The notes: generated from the sequence alone by a model not told the origin. 39,788 bases of DNA from an uncultured Rhodospirillales bacterium (GCA_903928895.1 CAIYSR010000021.1:1-39788); one strand, 5' to 3'. Shown: positions 1-13,249, numbered from the stretch's first letter. Made by a program: numbers and translations.

Positions 1-485
1 GCGAGCACATCGCCCTTGGTGATCCGCCCGTCCTTGCCGGAGCCGCCGATCGCGGCGGCGCTGACTCCGCTCTCCTCGATGATCTTGGCCGCCGCGGGCA
101 TCGGGGCGTGCGTCGGAGCGATATCGGCGGGCGGCGTCGCCGGGCGGGAGACCGGGCCATTGGCGGATGGCGGCGGGTTGACGCCGGCCTGCGGATTGGC
201 CGCCGGCCGGGCGGTTTCGACCGGGCGGGACAGCGGGGCGGCGGCGGCTCCGGCTTCGACCAGTCCCAGCAGGGCGCCGACCGAGACCTCGCCGCCCTCG
301 GCGACCACGATATCGGACAGCACGCCCGCCGACGGCGCCGGGACTTCCACCGTCACCTTGTCGGTTTCGAGTTCCACCAGCGCTTCGTCGGCGACCACCG
401 CGTCGCCGGCCTTCTTGAGCCAGCGCGCGACCGTGGCGGTGCTCACGCTCTCGCCCAGACTGGGCACCTTGATCTCGATGGACAT
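1..485 (-). CDS. sucB: Dihydrolipoamide succinyltransferase (2-oxoglutarate dehydrogenase E2), N-terminal part
   Basis: This is the E2 core of the 2-oxoglutarate dehydrogenase complex, which moves succinyl groups from E1 to CoA by way of a swinging lipoyl arm. Only the first 161 codons are inside the window; the gene runs off the left edge. Residues 1-75 form a lipoyl domain with the lipoylation motif LETDKVTVE (lysine 43). An Ala/Pro-rich linker follows at about 77-125, then the start of the peripheral-subunit-binding domain (about 127-161, ending in [10 protein letters not shown]). The start is the ATG opening [13 protein letters not shown], the usual E2 start. It lies about 46 bases downstream of sucA on the same strand, consistent with cotranscription. 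The catalytic domain is not visible. Confidence 0.95.
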   Translation of the reverse strand, partial: MSIEIKVPSLGESVSTATVARWLKKAGDAVVADEALVELETDKVTVEVPAPSAGVLSDIVVAEGGEVSVGALLGLVEAGAAAAPLSRPVETARPAANPQAGVNPPPSANGPVSRPATPPADIAPTHAPMPAAAKIIEESGVSAAAIGGSGKDGRITKGDVL

Positions 486-531
486 GCTCAAAAACCCCGT
501 TCTGGAGTGAAAGTCATCAGTCGTGCCCCGC

Positions 532-3351
<2,820 letters not shown>

Positions 3352-3615
3352 GACACATCCCTCGTCACTGGGCCACGCGGGCGTCGGCGTGGCGGTGGAA
3401 AGCAAGGCCAGGCCAGGGCGCTGCCCTGGACCCGCAAAGGGGCTATGGCCCCTTTGATCCCGTTACTTAAGCATTCTTTGAGAAGGGAGGAGGGCTATCG
3501 TGCGTTTTCAACCGCAGCTCAGCCCCCCCCTCCCTTCTCAAAGAACCCCTCAATGCGAGGGGCTCCAAGGGCGACCGCCCTTGGCGGGGTCGAGGGGCGG
3601 AGCCCTCGCCTTGCC
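3352..3615. repeat. Hairpin array between sucD and sucA
   Basis: This intergenic stretch holds five or six perfect or near-perfect inverted repeats. Arms pair at 3413-3419/3423-3429 (CCAGGGC), 3436-3443/3448-3455 (AAAGGGGC), 3546-3551/3557-3562 (CCCCTC), 3565-3573/3576-3584 (CCAAGGGCG, 2-base loop) and 3591-3596/3603-3608 (CGAGGG). A longer-range pair runs from 3474-3490 to 3529-3545 (TTCTTTGAGAAGGGAGG, 17 of 17). None is followed by a clear U-tract, so it may be a mosaic of dispersed intergenic repeats, an mRNA-stabilising or attenuating structure, or both. Because sucD and sucA lie on either side in the same orientation, the array would sit inside the operon transcript. No gene is seen in it. 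Confidence 0.75.
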
Positions 3616-4491
3616 TTACCCTCGCAACGCCTTCACCATCGTGCTGCCCAGTGCCGCCGGGCTTTCGGCGACATGGATGCCGGCGATGCGCATCGCCTCG
3701 AACTTGGCCGCGGCAGTGTCCTTGCCGCCGCTGATCACGGCGCCGGCGTGGCCCATGCGGCGGCCCGGAGGGGCGGTGGCGCCGGCGATGAAGCCCACCG
3801 TCGGCTTCTTGATCCGGTTCGACGACAGAAACTCGGCCGCGTCAATCTCGCTCTGTCCGCCGATTTCGCCGATCATGATGACGGCTTCGGTTTCGTCGTC
3901 GGCCAGGAACATCTCCAGGACCTCGATGAAATCGGTGCCCTTGACCGGATCGCCGCCGATACCGACGCAGGAGCTTTGGCCGAGGCCGGCCGCCGTGGTC
4001 TGCGCCACCGCCTCGTAGGTGAGGGTGCCGGAGCGCGAGACGATGCCGACCTTGCCGCGACGGTGAATATGGCCCGGCATGATGCCGATTTTGCAGGCGT
4101 CCGGCGTGATCACGCCCGGGCAGTTCGGCCCGATCAGGCGCGACCGGCTGCCGGACAGCGCCCGCTTCACCCGCACCATGTCGAGCACGGGGATGCCCTC
4201 GGTGATGCAGACGATGAGTGCGATCTCGCTCTCGATTGCTTCGAGGATGGCATCGGCGGCGAAGGCCGGCGGCACGTAGATGGCCGATGCGCTGACCCGC
4301 GTGGCCGAGACCGCCTGGGCCACCGTGTCCCACACGGGCAGGCCGAGATGGGTGCTGCCGCCCTTGCCCGGGGTCACGCCGCCGACCATTTTGGTGCCGT
4401 AGGCGATCGCCTGTTCCGAGTGGAACGTGCCCTGCGAGCCGGTGAAGCCCTGGCAGATCACGGTGGTGTTGGCATCGACGAGAACGGCCAT
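3616..4491 (-). CDS. sucD: Succinyl-CoA ligase (ADP-forming), alpha subunit
   Basis: Alpha subunit of succinyl-CoA synthetase, which interconverts succinyl-CoA and succinate with substrate-level phosphorylation in the TCA cycle. The product is 291 aa, the usual length. It shows the CoA-binding N-terminal Rossmann region ([19 protein letters not shown]), the conserved [10 protein letters not shown] segment around residues 121-130, and the C-terminal phosphohistidine loop [14 protein letters not shown] with His248 as the phosphorylated residue. Its ATG overlaps the sucC stop codon by one base (TGATG), so the two subunits are probably translationally coupled and made in equal amounts. Confidence 0.97.
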   Translation of the reverse strand: MAVLVDANTTVICQGFTGSQGTFHSEQAIAYGTKMVGGVTPGKGGSTHLGLPVWDTVAQAVSATRVSASAIYVPPAFAADAILEAIESEIALIVCITEGIPVLDMVRVKRALSGSRSRLIGPNCPGVITPDACKIGIMPGHIHRRGKVGIVSRSGTLTYEAVAQTTAAGLGQSSCVGIGGDPVKGTDFIEVLEMFLADDETEAVIMIGEIGGQSEIDAAEFLSSNRIKKPTVGFIAGATAPPGRRMGHAGAVISGGKDTAAAKFEAMRIAGIHVAESPAALGSTMVKALRG

Positions 4492-5687
4492 CAGGCGGCT
4501 TCCTTCACGGCCTTGACCACTTTTTCGGCGGCGTCGGCAAGATTGTCGGCGGAAATGATCGGCAGGCCGGACTTGGCCATGATCTCCTTGCCCAGCGCCA
4601 CGTTGGTGCCCTCGAGCCGTACCACGAGGGGCACGCTGAGCGAGACCTCGCGCGCGGCGGCAACCACGCCCTCGGCGATCACGTCACAGCGCATGATGCC
4701 GCCGAAGATGTTGACCAGGATGCCTTCGACATTGGGATCGGACAGGATGATCTTGAACGCCGCGGTCACCCGCTCCTTGGTGGCGCCGCCGCCGACATCG
4801 AGGAAGTTGGCGGGCGAGGAGCCGTAGAGCTTGATGATGTCCATGGTGGCCATCGCGAGGCCGGCGCCATTGACCATGCAGCCGATCTGGCCGTCGAGTG
4901 CAACGTAGTTGAGGCTGTGCTTGGCGGCTTCGAGTTCCTTGGGGTCCTCCTCGGACTCGTCGCGCAGCTTTTCGATGTCGGGATGGCGGTAGAGCGCGTT
5001 GTCGTCGAACGAGATTTTCGCGTCCAGCGCCACCACGTCACCGGCGCCGGTGACCACCAGCGGGTTGATTTCGACGATGGCGCAGTCGAGCTTGAGGAAG
5101 GCCTCGTACATCGCGGTCACGAACCGGGTGAAGGCGCCGATCTGCTGGCCTTGGAGGCCGAGCGCGTAGGCCAGCTTGCGGCAGTGGAAGCCCCAGATGC
5201 CGGCGGCCGGGTCGATCGCGACGCGGATGATTTTTTCGGGGTGATGGTGCGCCACTTCCTCGATCTCCATGCCGCCCTCGGTCGAGGCCATGATGGTGAC
5301 GCGCGCGGTGGCGCGGTCGACCAGGAGGGAGAGGTAGAGTTCGCGGGCGATGTCGCAGCCAGCCTCGATATAGACCCGGTTGACCCGCTTTCCGGCCGGG
5401 CCGGTCTGCTTGGTGACCAGGGTATGGCCGATCATCGCCTCGGCGGCGGCGCGCACGTCGTCGATCGATTTGGCGATACGCACGCCGCCCTTGCCGTTAG
5501 GATCGTCCGCGAAGCGCCCGGCGCCGCGGCCGCCGGCGTGGATCTGCGACTTCACGACGTAGACCGGCCCCGGCAGCTTTGCTGCCGCCGCGGCCGCCTC
5601 GTCAGGCGTCCAGGCCACATGACCATCGAGCACCGCGACGCCGTAACTCTTCAGCAGTTCCTTCGCCTGGTACTCGTGGATATTCAT
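4491..5687 (-). CDS. sucC: Succinyl-CoA ligase (ADP-forming), beta subunit
   Basis: Beta subunit of succinyl-CoA synthetase, carrying the ATP-grasp nucleotide-binding domain. The product is 398 aa, standard for the family. It begins with the hallmark [17 protein letters not shown] and contains the ATP-grasp lysine/glycine segment [14 protein letters not shown] near residues 47-60, the metal-binding region IVEINPLVV, and the C-terminal flavodoxin-like domain motif [13 protein letters not shown]. It starts only 4 bases after the mdh stop codon and shares one base with sucD, showing a tightly packed mdh-sucC-sucD unit. Confidence 0.97.
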   Translation of the reverse strand: MNIHEYQAKELLKSYGVAVLDGHVAWTPDEAAAAAAKLPGPVYVVKSQIHAGGRGAGRFADDPNGKGGVRIAKSIDDVRAAAEAMIGHTLVTKQTGPAGKRVNRVYIEAGCDIARELYLSLLVDRATARVTIMASTEGGMEIEEVAHHHPEKIIRVAIDPAAGIWGFHCRKLAYALGLQGQQIGAFTRFVTAMYEAFLKLDCAIVEINPLVVTGAGDVVALDAKISFDDNALYRHPDIEKLRDESEEDPKELEAAKHSLNYVALDGQIGCMVNGAGLAMATMDIIKLYGSSPANFLDVGGGATKERVTAAFKIILSDPNVEGILVNIFGGIMRCDVIAEGVVAAAREVSLSVPLVVRLEGTNVALGKEIMAKSGLPIISADNLADAAEKVVKAVKEAA

Positions 5688-5691
5688 GTGG

Positions 5692-6768
<1,077 letters not shown>

Positions 6769-6870
6769 TCACTAGCCCAAAGCCCTACAGGCGGCAAGAC
6801 TCACGTCACACGCGCGAGCATGACATTCTGGACCGCCGCATATGAAGAAAGCGTTGCGCGGCTTAAGACG

Positions 6871-6882
6871 TTCGATATCGAA
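6871..6882. promoter_or_regulatory. Perfect 12-bp palindrome upstream of mdh
   Basis: TTCGATATCGAA is a perfect palindrome in the 265-base gap (6646-6910) between the zapE stop and the mdh start. The gap is large compared with the otherwise compact operon and probably holds the promoter of the mdh-suc genes. I see no convincing -35/-10 pair. The palindrome could be an operator or a chance occurrence. Confidence 0.25.
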
Positions 6883-6910
6883 TGGTGATGTGTCAGAACA
6901 AACTGCCCGG

Positions 6911-8074
6911 CTAGGTCAGATGTTGCAGCCCCAAATACTCCTGGCTCTGCATTTCCTCCAGCCGTGACGCGGTCCGTTCGAACATCCGGGCGTTCTCGCC
7001 GCGCATGTAGAGCTGATCCGGCATGGCCTCGGCCGAGGCCACGAGCTTCACCCGATGGTCATACAATGTGTCGATCAGCACGATGAAGCGCCGCGCCACG
7101 TCGAAATTGTCGGGCGAGAGGCGGGGGATGCCGTCGAGCACGAGACAGTGGAAATGCGTCGCCAGCGCCAGGTAGTCGCCGGCACCGCGGGCCTGGCCGC
7201 AGAGCTCCATGAAGTCGAACCGCGCCACCCCTTCCGCCGCGATCGGCACCTTCAGGGTCCGTCCCATCACCAGCAGCGTCTCCTCGCGCGGCGTGGCGTG
7301 GCCGGTGAGCTCATCGAAGGCGCTGTCGAGCGCGCGCTCGGCCCGTCCGCCAGGCGGCACGTGCCAGGTCGACATGCCGCGCAGCCGGGCGCGACGGAAG
7401 TCACGCCCGGCATCCATGACGAGCAGATCGAGGTTCTTCTTGATCAGCGCGATGAACGGCAGGAAGGCATCGCGGCCGGGCTGGCCGCGGAAGAGATCAT
7501 CGGGCGTGGTATTGGAAGTCGCGACCACCACCACCGCGCGCTCGAACAGGGCCTGGAACAACCGGCCGAGGATCATCGCGTCGGCGATGTCGTTGACCTG
7601 AAACTCGTCGAAGCACAGCAGTGCGGCCTCCGCCGCGATGGTGTCAGCGAGCGGCGGGATCGGATCCTCGCCGTTCGGGTTCGCCTGCTTCCAGGCATGA
7701 ATGCGGCGGTGGGCGTCCTGCATGAAGCGGTGGAAATGGATGCGCTGGCGGCGTTTGACGTCGGCGGCGGCGAAAAACAGGTCCATCAGCATGGACTTGC
7801 CGCGCCCCACGGCGCCGACGAGATAGAGCCCGTTCGCGCGCGCCTCGTTCGCTCCTTCGGTCGGTGTGCGACGGAAGAAGCGGGCCAGCAGGCCCTTGCT
7901 CGCGGTGGCGGGGTGCGGCTCGGGATCGTAGCCGCGCAGGCGGATCCAGAGGTCCTGCAACCGCTCGGCGGCCATCTGTTGCGACGGATCGGCGGCCAGC
8001 AGGCCGCGCCCGAGACGGGCACGATAGGCGGGCAGCGGGCCGCGGCTCAAATCTTCGGGGTCGTGTGCGTCCAT
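6911..8074 (-). CDS. zapE: Cell division protein ZapE / AFG1-family ATPase
   Basis: AFG1-like P-loop ATPase of 387 aa. In E. coli ZapE acts at the division ring; mitochondrial relatives act in protein quality control. Visible motifs are Walker A GAVGRGKS (residues 87-94), the family signature RIHFHRFMQDAHRRIHAWK, and Walker B LLCFDEFQVND (Asp156-Glu157). I chose the ATG at 8074 (MDAHDPEDLSRGPL). It lies upstream of mdh on the same strand, an arrangement common in alphaproteobacteria. It is divergent from the small NTF2-like gene, with about 70 bases between them. Confidence 0.93.
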   Translation of the reverse strand: MDAHDPEDLSRGPLPAYRARLGRGLLAADPSQQMAAERLQDLWIRLRGYDPEPHPATASKGLLARFFRRTPTEGANEARANGLYLVGAVGRGKSMLMDLFFAAADVKRRQRIHFHRFMQDAHRRIHAWKQANPNGEDPIPPLADTIAAEAALLCFDEFQVNDIADAMILGRLFQALFERAVVVVATSNTTPDDLFRGQPGRDAFLPFIALIKKNLDLLVMDAGRDFRRARLRGMSTWHVPPGGRAERALDSAFDELTGHATPREETLLVMGRTLKVPIAAEGVARFDFMELCGQARGAGDYLALATHFHCLVLDGIPRLSPDNFDVARRFIVLIDTLYDHRVKLVASAEAMPDQLYMRGENARMFERTASRLEEMQSQEYLGLQHLT

Positions 8075-8111
8075 GGTGCGGCGCGCAATACAAGGATTTG
8101 CGGCGGCTTGG

Positions 8112-8117
8112 TATAGT
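8112..8117 (+). promoter_or_regulatory. Possible -10 element for the NTF2-like gene
   Basis: TATAGT matches the sigma-70 -10 consensus at 5 of 6 positions and lies 27 bases before the start codon at 8145. No good -35 element is present at 16-18 bases upstream, so the call is weak. Confidence 0.25.
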
Positions 8118-8144
8118 GCCCGGCCACATGTCAGCAGGACCGCC

Positions 8145-8561
8145 ATGACCGACGCCGAAGCCACCGTCCGCGCCTACTACGCCGCCTTCAACGCCGGCAA
8201 CACCGACGCCCTGCTGGCGCTGCTCACCGAGGATGTCATCCACGACATCAGCCAGGGCGGCCGCGAGGTCGGCCGGGCGGCGTTCCGGGCCTTCATGGGC
8301 CACATGGACCGCTGCTACCGGGAGAGCCTGACCGACCTGGTGGTGGTGGCCTCGCCCGACGGGACCCGCGCGGCGGCCGAGTTCGTGGTGCATGGCACCT
8401 ATCTCGCGACCGATCCGGGAGTCCCTGCCGGCACGGCGCCGGCACGGGGGCAAACCTACGTGCTGTCGGCCGGGGCGTTCTTCGCGCTGCGCGGGGGGAA
8501 GGTCGCCCGCATCTCCAACCACTATAATCTTGGCGATTGGATCGCCCAGGTGAACGCCTGA
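8145..8561 (+). CDS. NTF2-like / SnoaL-type, ketosteroid isomerase-related protein
   Basis: A 138-aa protein with the cone-shaped NTF2/SnoaL fold signature. The N-terminal helix is AEATVRAYYAAFNAGNTDALLALLTEDVIHD, followed by the GGREVGRAAFRAFM segment and C-terminal beta strands (YVLSAGAFFALRGGKVARISNHYN). It most resembles the ketosteroid-isomerase-related group, whose substrates are generally unknown; true steroid isomerisation should not be assumed. The start at 8145 is supported by AGGA 5 bases upstream, whereas a longer in-frame version would extend into the zapE promoter region. It converges with the RutE-type gene, and the two stop codons lie in one palindrome. Confidence 0.8.
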   Translation: MTDAEATVRAYYAAFNAGNTDALLALLTEDVIHDISQGGREVGRAAFRAFMGHMDRCYRESLTDLVVVASPDGTRAAAEFVVHGTYLATDPGVPAGTAPARGQTYVLSAGAFFALRGGKVARISNHYNLGDWIAQVNA

Positions 8562-8574
8562 GCCACGGCTCAGG
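8557..8574. terminator. Palindrome carrying both convergent stop codons
   Basis: CCTGAGCC (8557-8564) pairs perfectly with GGCTCAGG (8567-8574) across a 2-base gap. The TGA of the NTF2-like gene (8559-8561) and the TGA of the facing nitroreductase gene (8570-8572) are both inside the arms. It is probably a compact bidirectional terminator, although there is no U-tract on either side. Confidence 0.5.
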
Positions 8575-9157
8575 CCAGCACCGAGACCTCGTCGAAATTG
8601 AAACGTGGCCCGCGCGGGAAGACCGCCGCCGGGTCGCCGTGGCCGAGGTTGATCAGGAAATTGCACTTCCAGCCGCGGTCCCACAGGAAGGCGCTCTCGA
8701 CCTTGCTTTTGTCGAAGCCCGACATCGGACCGCAATCGAGGCCGAGGGCGCGGGCGGCCATGATGAAATAGGCGCCCTGCAGGGTGCCGTTGCGGAAGGC
8801 GGTTTCCTCGGCGAGGGTGTAGTTGCCACTGAACCACGACTTCGCATCGGCATTGTGCGGAAACAGCTTGTAGAGATGGTCGTAGAAATGCGGGTCGTGC
8901 GCGACGATCACGGTGACCGGCGCGGCCATGGTCTTGTCGGTGTTGCCGCCGGAGAGCGCCGGTTTGAGCTTCTCCTTGCCCTCCGGCGTGCGGATGAAGA
9001 CGAAACGGGCGGGCGCGCAATTGGCCGAGGTCGGCCCCATCTTCATCAGGTCGAACACCGCGCGCAGTTCGTCGTCCGTCACCTTCTGGTCGGTCCAGGC
9101 GTTGTGGGTGCGGGCTTCGTTGAACAGGGCGTCGAGCGCCGACGGGTCGAGCGCCAT
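8570..9157 (-). CDS. rutE: RutE-type nitroreductase (malonic semialdehyde reductase family)
   Basis: A flavin-dependent nitroreductase-fold protein of 195 aa, closest to the RutE/YdfG-associated malonic semialdehyde reductase subgroup. Typical features are the N-terminal FMN-contacting segment [17 protein letters not shown], the central [19 protein letters not shown] segment, and the C-terminal [10 protein letters not shown] segment. In the Rut pathway this enzyme reduces malonic semialdehyde from uracil breakdown, but no other rut gene is present here, so its physiological substrate may differ. Its ATG overlaps the stop of the upstream NFU gene (TAATG), suggesting translational coupling to an Fe-S scaffold. 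Confidence 0.82.
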   Translation of the reverse strand: MALDPSALDALFNEARTHNAWTDQKVTDDELRAVFDLMKMGPTSANCAPARFVFIRTPEGKEKLKPALSGGNTDKTMAAPVTVIVAHDPHFYDHLYKLFPHNADAKSWFSGNYTLAEETAFRNGTLQGAYFIMAARALGLDCGPMSGFDKSKVESAFLWDRGWKCNFLINLGHGDPAAVFPRGPRFNFDEVSVLA

Positions 9158-9714
9158 TAGAACATGACCTGCTGCACCGAACGGACTTCCGGCACGTAGT
9201 GCTTCAACATGTTCTCGATGCCGTGCTTCAGCGTGGCCGAGGAGGACGGGCAGCCGGAGCAGGCACCCTGCATGTGCAATCGCACGATGCCGTCGCGGAA
9301 GCCGCGGAAGACGATATCGCCGCCATCGCCGGCCACCGCCGGGCGCACTCTGGTGTCCAGCAACTCTTTGATCGCGGCGACGATTTCGGCGTCCTCGGGG
9401 AGGGTATCCTCCTCGGCATCGACATCCTCGCCCAGGATCACCGGGCGGCCGGCGACGAAATGCTCCATGATGGCGCCGAGCACGAGCGGCTTCAGCGCCT
9501 GCCAGGTGGCGGCGTCGGACTTGGTGATGGTGACGAAATCGCCGCCCAGGAAGACGCGGACCACGCCGGGAATGGCGAAGATGTCGGCCGCCAGCGGGCT
9601 GCGGTCGGCGGCGACGGCGGTGGCGAAATCAGCGGTGCCGGCACCCATCACATCCCGCCCGGGGAGGAATTTCAGGGTCGCGGGATTGGGCGTGCTTTCG
9701 GTCTCGATGAACAT
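9157..9714 (-). CDS. NifU family Fe-S scaffold/carrier protein (NFU1-like)
   Basis: A 185-aa protein with an N-terminal NFU domain ([20 protein letters not shown], about residues 1-90) and a C-terminal NifU-like domain with the cluster-binding motif CSGCPSS (Cys152 and Cys155). This domain pair matches mitochondrial and alphaproteobacterial NFU1-type carriers, which deliver [4Fe-4S] clusters to lipoyl synthase and respiratory enzymes. An acidic linker lies near residues 98-110. The start has AGGG about 8 bases upstream. It is divergent from the exported phosphatase gene. Confidence 0.92.
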   Translation of the reverse strand: MFIETESTPNPATLKFLPGRDVMGAGTADFATAVAADRSPLAADIFAIPGVVRVFLGGDFVTITKSDAATWQALKPLVLGAIMEHFVAGRPVILGEDVDAEEDTLPEDAEIVAAIKELLDTRVRPAVAGDGGDIVFRGFRDGIVRLHMQGACSGCPSSSATLKHGIENMLKHYVPEVRSVQQVMF

Positions 9715-9849
9715 GATGTGAACCCTGGGTTTCAGTGGGCGGGCGCAAAGGGGACTTGAACGGTCCGGTTGCTACATCGTCCCTATTGATGGCAAAGGCA
9801 AGACCTGCCGGCCGTCGTGTACTCGCCAAGATAATTATAGGACATGATA

Positions 9850-11430
9850 ATGATGCTGCATCGCCGCCTCCTTCTCGCCGGTCTTGCTGCCTTGCCGATG
9901 GCGCGCATCGCCAAGGGCGCGGTCGCGCGGCGGCTGACCATCCTGCACATGAACGACTTGCATTCGCGCCATGAGCCGGTGGATGCGCGGGCACTCTCAT
10001 GTCGGGCGGACCTGGCGCGCGATGGCTGCTTCGGCGGCGTGGCCCGGCTGGCGAGCGCGCTGGCGGCGGAGCGGGCGGCGGCGGAGGCGCAGGGGCGGAC
10101 GGTGCTGCTGCTCGATGCCGGCGACCAGTTCCAGGGCAGCCTGTTCTACACCGCCTGGAAGGGCGACGTGGAGCTGGCGGTGATGCACGCCATCGGCACC
10201 GAGGCGATGACGGTGGGCAACCATGAATTCGACAACGGCCCGGCCAATCTGGCGCGCTTCGCCGCAGCCGCGCGGTTTCCGGTGCTGTCCGCCAATATCG
10301 ACGCCTCGGCCGAGCCCGACCTTGCCGGCAAGCTGCGGCCGCATGTGATGATCGAAAAAGCCGGGCTCAGGATCGGCGTGGTCGGGCTGACCACGCTCGA
10401 GGCCATCACCGGCTCCTCGCCGGGGCCGCTGGTTGCGTTCAATCCGCCGGGGCCGGCGCTGGCGGCCTCGGCCGCGGCGCTGAAGGCGCAGGGCGCGCAG
10501 CTCGTGATCGCGCTGTCGCATCTCGGCGTGGGGATGGATTACGCGCTGGCCGGGCAAATTCCGGGGGTGGATGTGTTCGTCGGCGGGCATTCGCACACGC
10601 TGCTGTCGGACAGCGAAGGCGGCGCGCTCGGGCCGGCGCACCAGGCGCTGCACGGGCCGGCCGGCGTGGCGGTGGTGGTGCAGGCGGCATGCTACGGGCG
10701 GTATTACGGCCGGCTCGATCTCGATCTCGACGAGAACGGGCGGCCGCTGGCCTATGGCGGGGATGTGCGCCATGTCGGGCTCGATCTTCCTGAAGAGCCG
10801 AAGGTGGCGGCGATCGTGGCCGGGTATGCGGTGCAGCTCGACCATGTCCGCCAGCGAGTGATCGGGCAGACGGCGGCGGCGATCGACAATGCGGCCTGCA
10901 AGACCGGCGAGTGTCCGCTCGGTGATTTCATCGCCGATGCCATGCTGGCCAGCGTGCATGGCGCGGACCTTGCCATCATGAACGCAGGCGGCATTCGCAC
11001 CGGGCTCCCCGGCGGCACGGTCACGATGGGCGACGTGCTGATCATGCTGCCGTTCAGCAACACGGTGGCGACGGTCACGCTGACTGGGGCGGACGTCCTG
11101 GCGGCTTTGGCCAACGGCGTTGCCCGCGTCGGGGCCGGCGGATTTCCACAGCTCGGCGGCGCACGGATGGTGTGGAGCAAGGAGGGACGGCGGGTGGAGA
11201 CGGTGGAGCTGCGGCGACCCGACGGGAGCTTCGCGCCGCTCGATCCGAGCCGGCGTTACGTGGTGGCCACCAACAACTTCCTGCGCGCCGGGGGAGACGG
11301 CTACACCGTGATGCGTGACCGCGGGATCGATCCATACGACGCCGGCGCCTCGATGGAGGACGCGGTGATGGCGGCGTTCGGGCGCGGGGCGGCGCCGGGG
11401 GGACTGGATGGCCGGATTCTCGGCAAATAG
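9850..11430 (+). CDS. Exported 5'-nucleotidase / UshA-family metallophosphatase
   Basis: A two-domain metallophosphoesterase, about 526 aa, that likely dephosphorylates nucleotides or UDP-sugars outside the cytoplasm. Di-metal site motifs appear in order: LHMNDLHSRHEP, DAGDQFQGS, GNHEFDNG, SHLGVGMD and GGHSHTLLS. The C-terminal substrate-specificity domain carries NNFLRAGGDGY. The N-terminus (HRRLLLAGLAALPMARIAKGA) is signal-like with twin arginines, so Tat export is possible. Three nearby ATGs exist (9844, 9850, 9853); AGGA at 9839-9842 is too close to the first, so 9850 is preferred. The hydroxyacid dehydrogenase starts 10 bases after its stop, implying cotranscription. Confidence 0.9.
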   Translation: MMLHRRLLLAGLAALPMARIAKGAVARRLTILHMNDLHSRHEPVDARALSCRADLARDGCFGGVARLASALAAERAAAEAQGRTVLLLDAGDQFQGSLFYTAWKGDVELAVMHAIGTEAMTVGNHEFDNGPANLARFAAAARFPVLSANIDASAEPDLAGKLRPHVMIEKAGLRIGVVGLTTLEAITGSSPGPLVAFNPPGPALAASAAALKAQGAQLVIALSHLGVGMDYALAGQIPGVDVFVGGHSHTLLSDSEGGALGPAHQALHGPAGVAVVVQAACYGRYYGRLDLDLDENGRPLAYGGDVRHVGLDLPEEPKVAAIVAGYAVQLDHVRQRVIGQTAAAIDNAACKTGECPLGDFIADAMLASVHGADLAIMNAGGIRTGLPGGTVTMGDVLIMLPFSNTVATVTLTGADVLAALANGVARVGAGGFPQLGGARMVWSKEGRRVETVELRRPDGSFAPLDPSRRYVVATNNFLRAGGDGYTVMRDRGIDPYDAGASMEDAVMAAFGRGAAPGGLDGRILGK

Positions 11431-11439
11431 GGGGCGGCG

Positions 11440-12417
11440 ATGAAGATCGCGATTCTGGATGATTATTTCGACACGGTCCGCACGCTGCACTGTTTCGCCA
11501 AGCTCGCGGGGCACGAGGTCACGGTGTTCAACGACCATGTGCAGGACACCGACGGGCTGGCAGCGCGGCTGGCCGGGACCGAGGTTCTTGTACTGATCCG
11601 CGAGCGGACGAAAATCCAGGCGCCGCTGCTTGAGCGGCTGCCGAAGCTGCGGCTGATCAGTCAGCGCAGCGTGTACCCGCATATCGATATCGCGGCATGC
11701 ACGCGGCTCGGGGTGATCGTGTCATCGGATCAGCATGCGGGGACCCCGTCCTACGCGGCGGCGGAATTGACCTGGGGGCTGGTGCTGGCGGCGGCGCGGC
11801 AGATTCCGCAGCAGATGGCGGCGCTCCAGGCTGGGGTATGGCAGATCGGGGTGGGCAGCACGCTGCGCGGCAAGACGCTGGGGATTTTCGGCTACGGGCG
11901 GATCGGCGCCGCGGTGGCGGGCTATGGGCGGGCGTTCGGAATGCGGGTGGTGGCTTGGTCGGGCCCGGAGTCGCTGGAGCGGGCGCGGGCGGACGGGGTG
12001 GAGGTGGCGGCGAGCAAGGCGGCGTTGTTCGCTGCCTGCGATGTGGTGTCGCTGCATCTGCGGCTGTATCCCTCGACGCGCGGGGTGGTGACGGCGGAGG
12101 ATCTGGGGCGGATGAAGCCGGATGCGATGCTGGTCAATACCAGCAGGGCCGGGCTGATCGCGCCGGGGGCGCTGGTGGCGGCGCTGCGGGCGGGGCGGCC
12201 GGGGATGGCGGCGGTGGATGTGTTTGAGGAGGAGCCGGTGCTGGGCGGGGATCATCCGCTGTTGGCGATGCCGAATGTGGTGTGCACGCCGCATATCGGA
12301 TACGTCTCGCGGGACGAGTATGAACTCCAGTTCAGCGATATTTTCGATCAGATCGTGGCGTATGCGGCGGGGGCACCGATCAATGTGGTGAATCCGGACG
12401 TGCTGGGGCGGGGGTAA
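11440..12417 (+). CDS. D-2-hydroxyacid dehydrogenase family protein
   Basis: A 325-aa NAD(P)-dependent dehydrogenase of the D-2-hydroxyacid family (phosphoglycerate dehydrogenase/formate dehydrogenase type). The cofactor loop is [20 protein letters not shown]. The catalytic triad is visible as Arg in VNTSRAGLI, Glu in DVFEEEPVL, and His in CTPHIGYVS. The substrate is not predictable; phosphoglycerate is unlikely because the ACT domain is absent. The codons end mostly in G, unlike the plus-strand genes to the right that end mostly in C. Its 3' end overlaps the 3' end of hpnK by 38 bases, tail to tail. Confidence 0.9.
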   Translation: MKIAILDDYFDTVRTLHCFAKLAGHEVTVFNDHVQDTDGLAARLAGTEVLVLIRERTKIQAPLLERLPKLRLISQRSVYPHIDIAACTRLGVIVSSDQHAGTPSYAAAELTWGLVLAAARQIPQQMAALQAGVWQIGVGSTLRGKTLGIFGYGRIGAAVAGYGRAFGMRVVAWSGPESLERARADGVEVAASKAALFAACDVVSLHLRLYPSTRGVVTAEDLGRMKPDAMLVNTSRAGLIAPGALVAALRAGRPGMAAVDVFEEEPVLGGDHPLLAMPNVVCTPHIGYVSRDEYELQFSDIFDQIVAYAAGAPINVVNPDVLGRG

Positions 12418-13249
12418 CTTGCCGCGTTTCTGATTGCGGCTGGTGTCGGCTGAGAGCGGCGCGGACCGAGGGGCTGAGCAGGGCGGCGAGTTCGGCTTCG
12501 TGGCGGTAGGTGGGCATCCAGCGGTCGATCATCGGGTCTCGGGCGGCGGCGGGGTGGAAATAGAGTTCGGTGGCGCCGGCGGGGAGGTGGGGGATGAGGC
12601 GGAGGAGGCGGTCCTCGTCAAAGGTGCCGGACCAGGCGAGGCCGAAGACGTTGTCATCGGTGGCCATGCCGGCGCGGAGGGCCTGGGTGCGGAAGAGGTT
12701 GGTCCAGGCGGACATGGCGTGGGCGGCCAGGGTTGGGGGGACGCCGCAGCGGGCCATGACGGCGACAGGTTCGCGTGGGACGCGGACGTGGCGCAGGCCG
12801 CGCGGGCGGCCAGTTTTCAGCATCAGCGCGCCGACGGTGGGGTGAAGGTGCATGTGCTTGTGGGAGTCGGCGTGGTCGAGCGCGAGGCCGGTGGCGGCGA
12901 AGGCGGCGAACTGGGCGTCGATTTCGGCGGCCAGCTGACGGCGGATGCGGGGAAGGAAGAAGTAGCGCAGGCCGAGGGCCAACTGATCGGTGGGAAACCA
13001 GCCGGCATCGTCCACCAGGTCAGGAATTTCGGCGGGCGGCAAGACCGCCGGTCCCTCGATCACCACCAGATGCAATCCCACCCGCAATGACGGCAGCCGC
13101 CGGGCACGGGCAATGGCATCGTTCACGGCGGCACCGCCCATCATCAGGCTGGCCGAGGTCAAAACTCCATCCCGATGCGCCCGCTCGATGCCCTCGTTCA
13201 CCGCCTCCGACAGGCCGAAATCGTCCGCGGTGACCGTGAGGCGCTTCAT
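12380..13249 (-). CDS. hpnK: Hopanoid biosynthesis deacetylase HpnK (YdjC/ChbG family)
   Basis: HpnK is a carbohydrate-deacetylase-type protein that removes the acetyl group from N-acetylglucosaminyl-bacteriohopanetetrol, the step after HpnI and before HpnJ. The product is 289 aa. The YdjC-family metal/catalytic motifs are visible: TADDFGLS (Asp9-Asp10) near the N-terminus, VGLHLVV, and the His-rich [12 protein letters not shown] in the middle. The gene is the last of the hpnI-hpnJ-hpnK run, 44 bases after hpnJ. Its Shine-Dalgarno is weak. The C-terminal tail (about 20 residues, Pro/Gln-rich) is encoded partly in the overlap with the facing dehydrogenase gene. Confidence 0.92.
   Translation of the reverse strand: MKRLTVTADDFGLSEAVNEGIERAHRDGVLTSASLMMGGAAVNDAIARARRLPSLRVGLHLVVIEGPAVLPPAEIPDLVDDAGWFPTDQLALGLRYFFLPRIRRQLAAEIDAQFAAFAATGLALDHADSHKHMHLHPTVGALMLKTGRPRGLRHVRVPREPVAVMARCGVPPTLAAHAMSAWTNLFRTQALRAGMATDDNVFGLAWSGTFDEDRLLRLIPHLPAGATELYFHPAAARDPMIDRWMPTYRHEAELAALLSPSVRAALSRHQPQSETRQVTPAPARPDSPH

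Noticed and set aside
7644-9020. A 458-codon minus-strand frame spanning zapE and the reductase gene
   Set aside because: It crosses two real genes in a wrong frame and shows no domain or motif.
9715-9843. A tRNA T-arm-like sequence (GTTCAAGTCCCC on the minus strand) near 9750-9765
   Set aside because: The T-stem does not pair well and no acceptor stem, D-arm or anticodon arm can be built upstream.
12380-12417. Tail-to-tail overlap of the hydroxyacid dehydrogenase and hpnK as a possible frameshift or truncation
   Set aside because: Both proteins have complete conserved C-terminal motifs before the overlap, so it is an ordinary convergent overlap.
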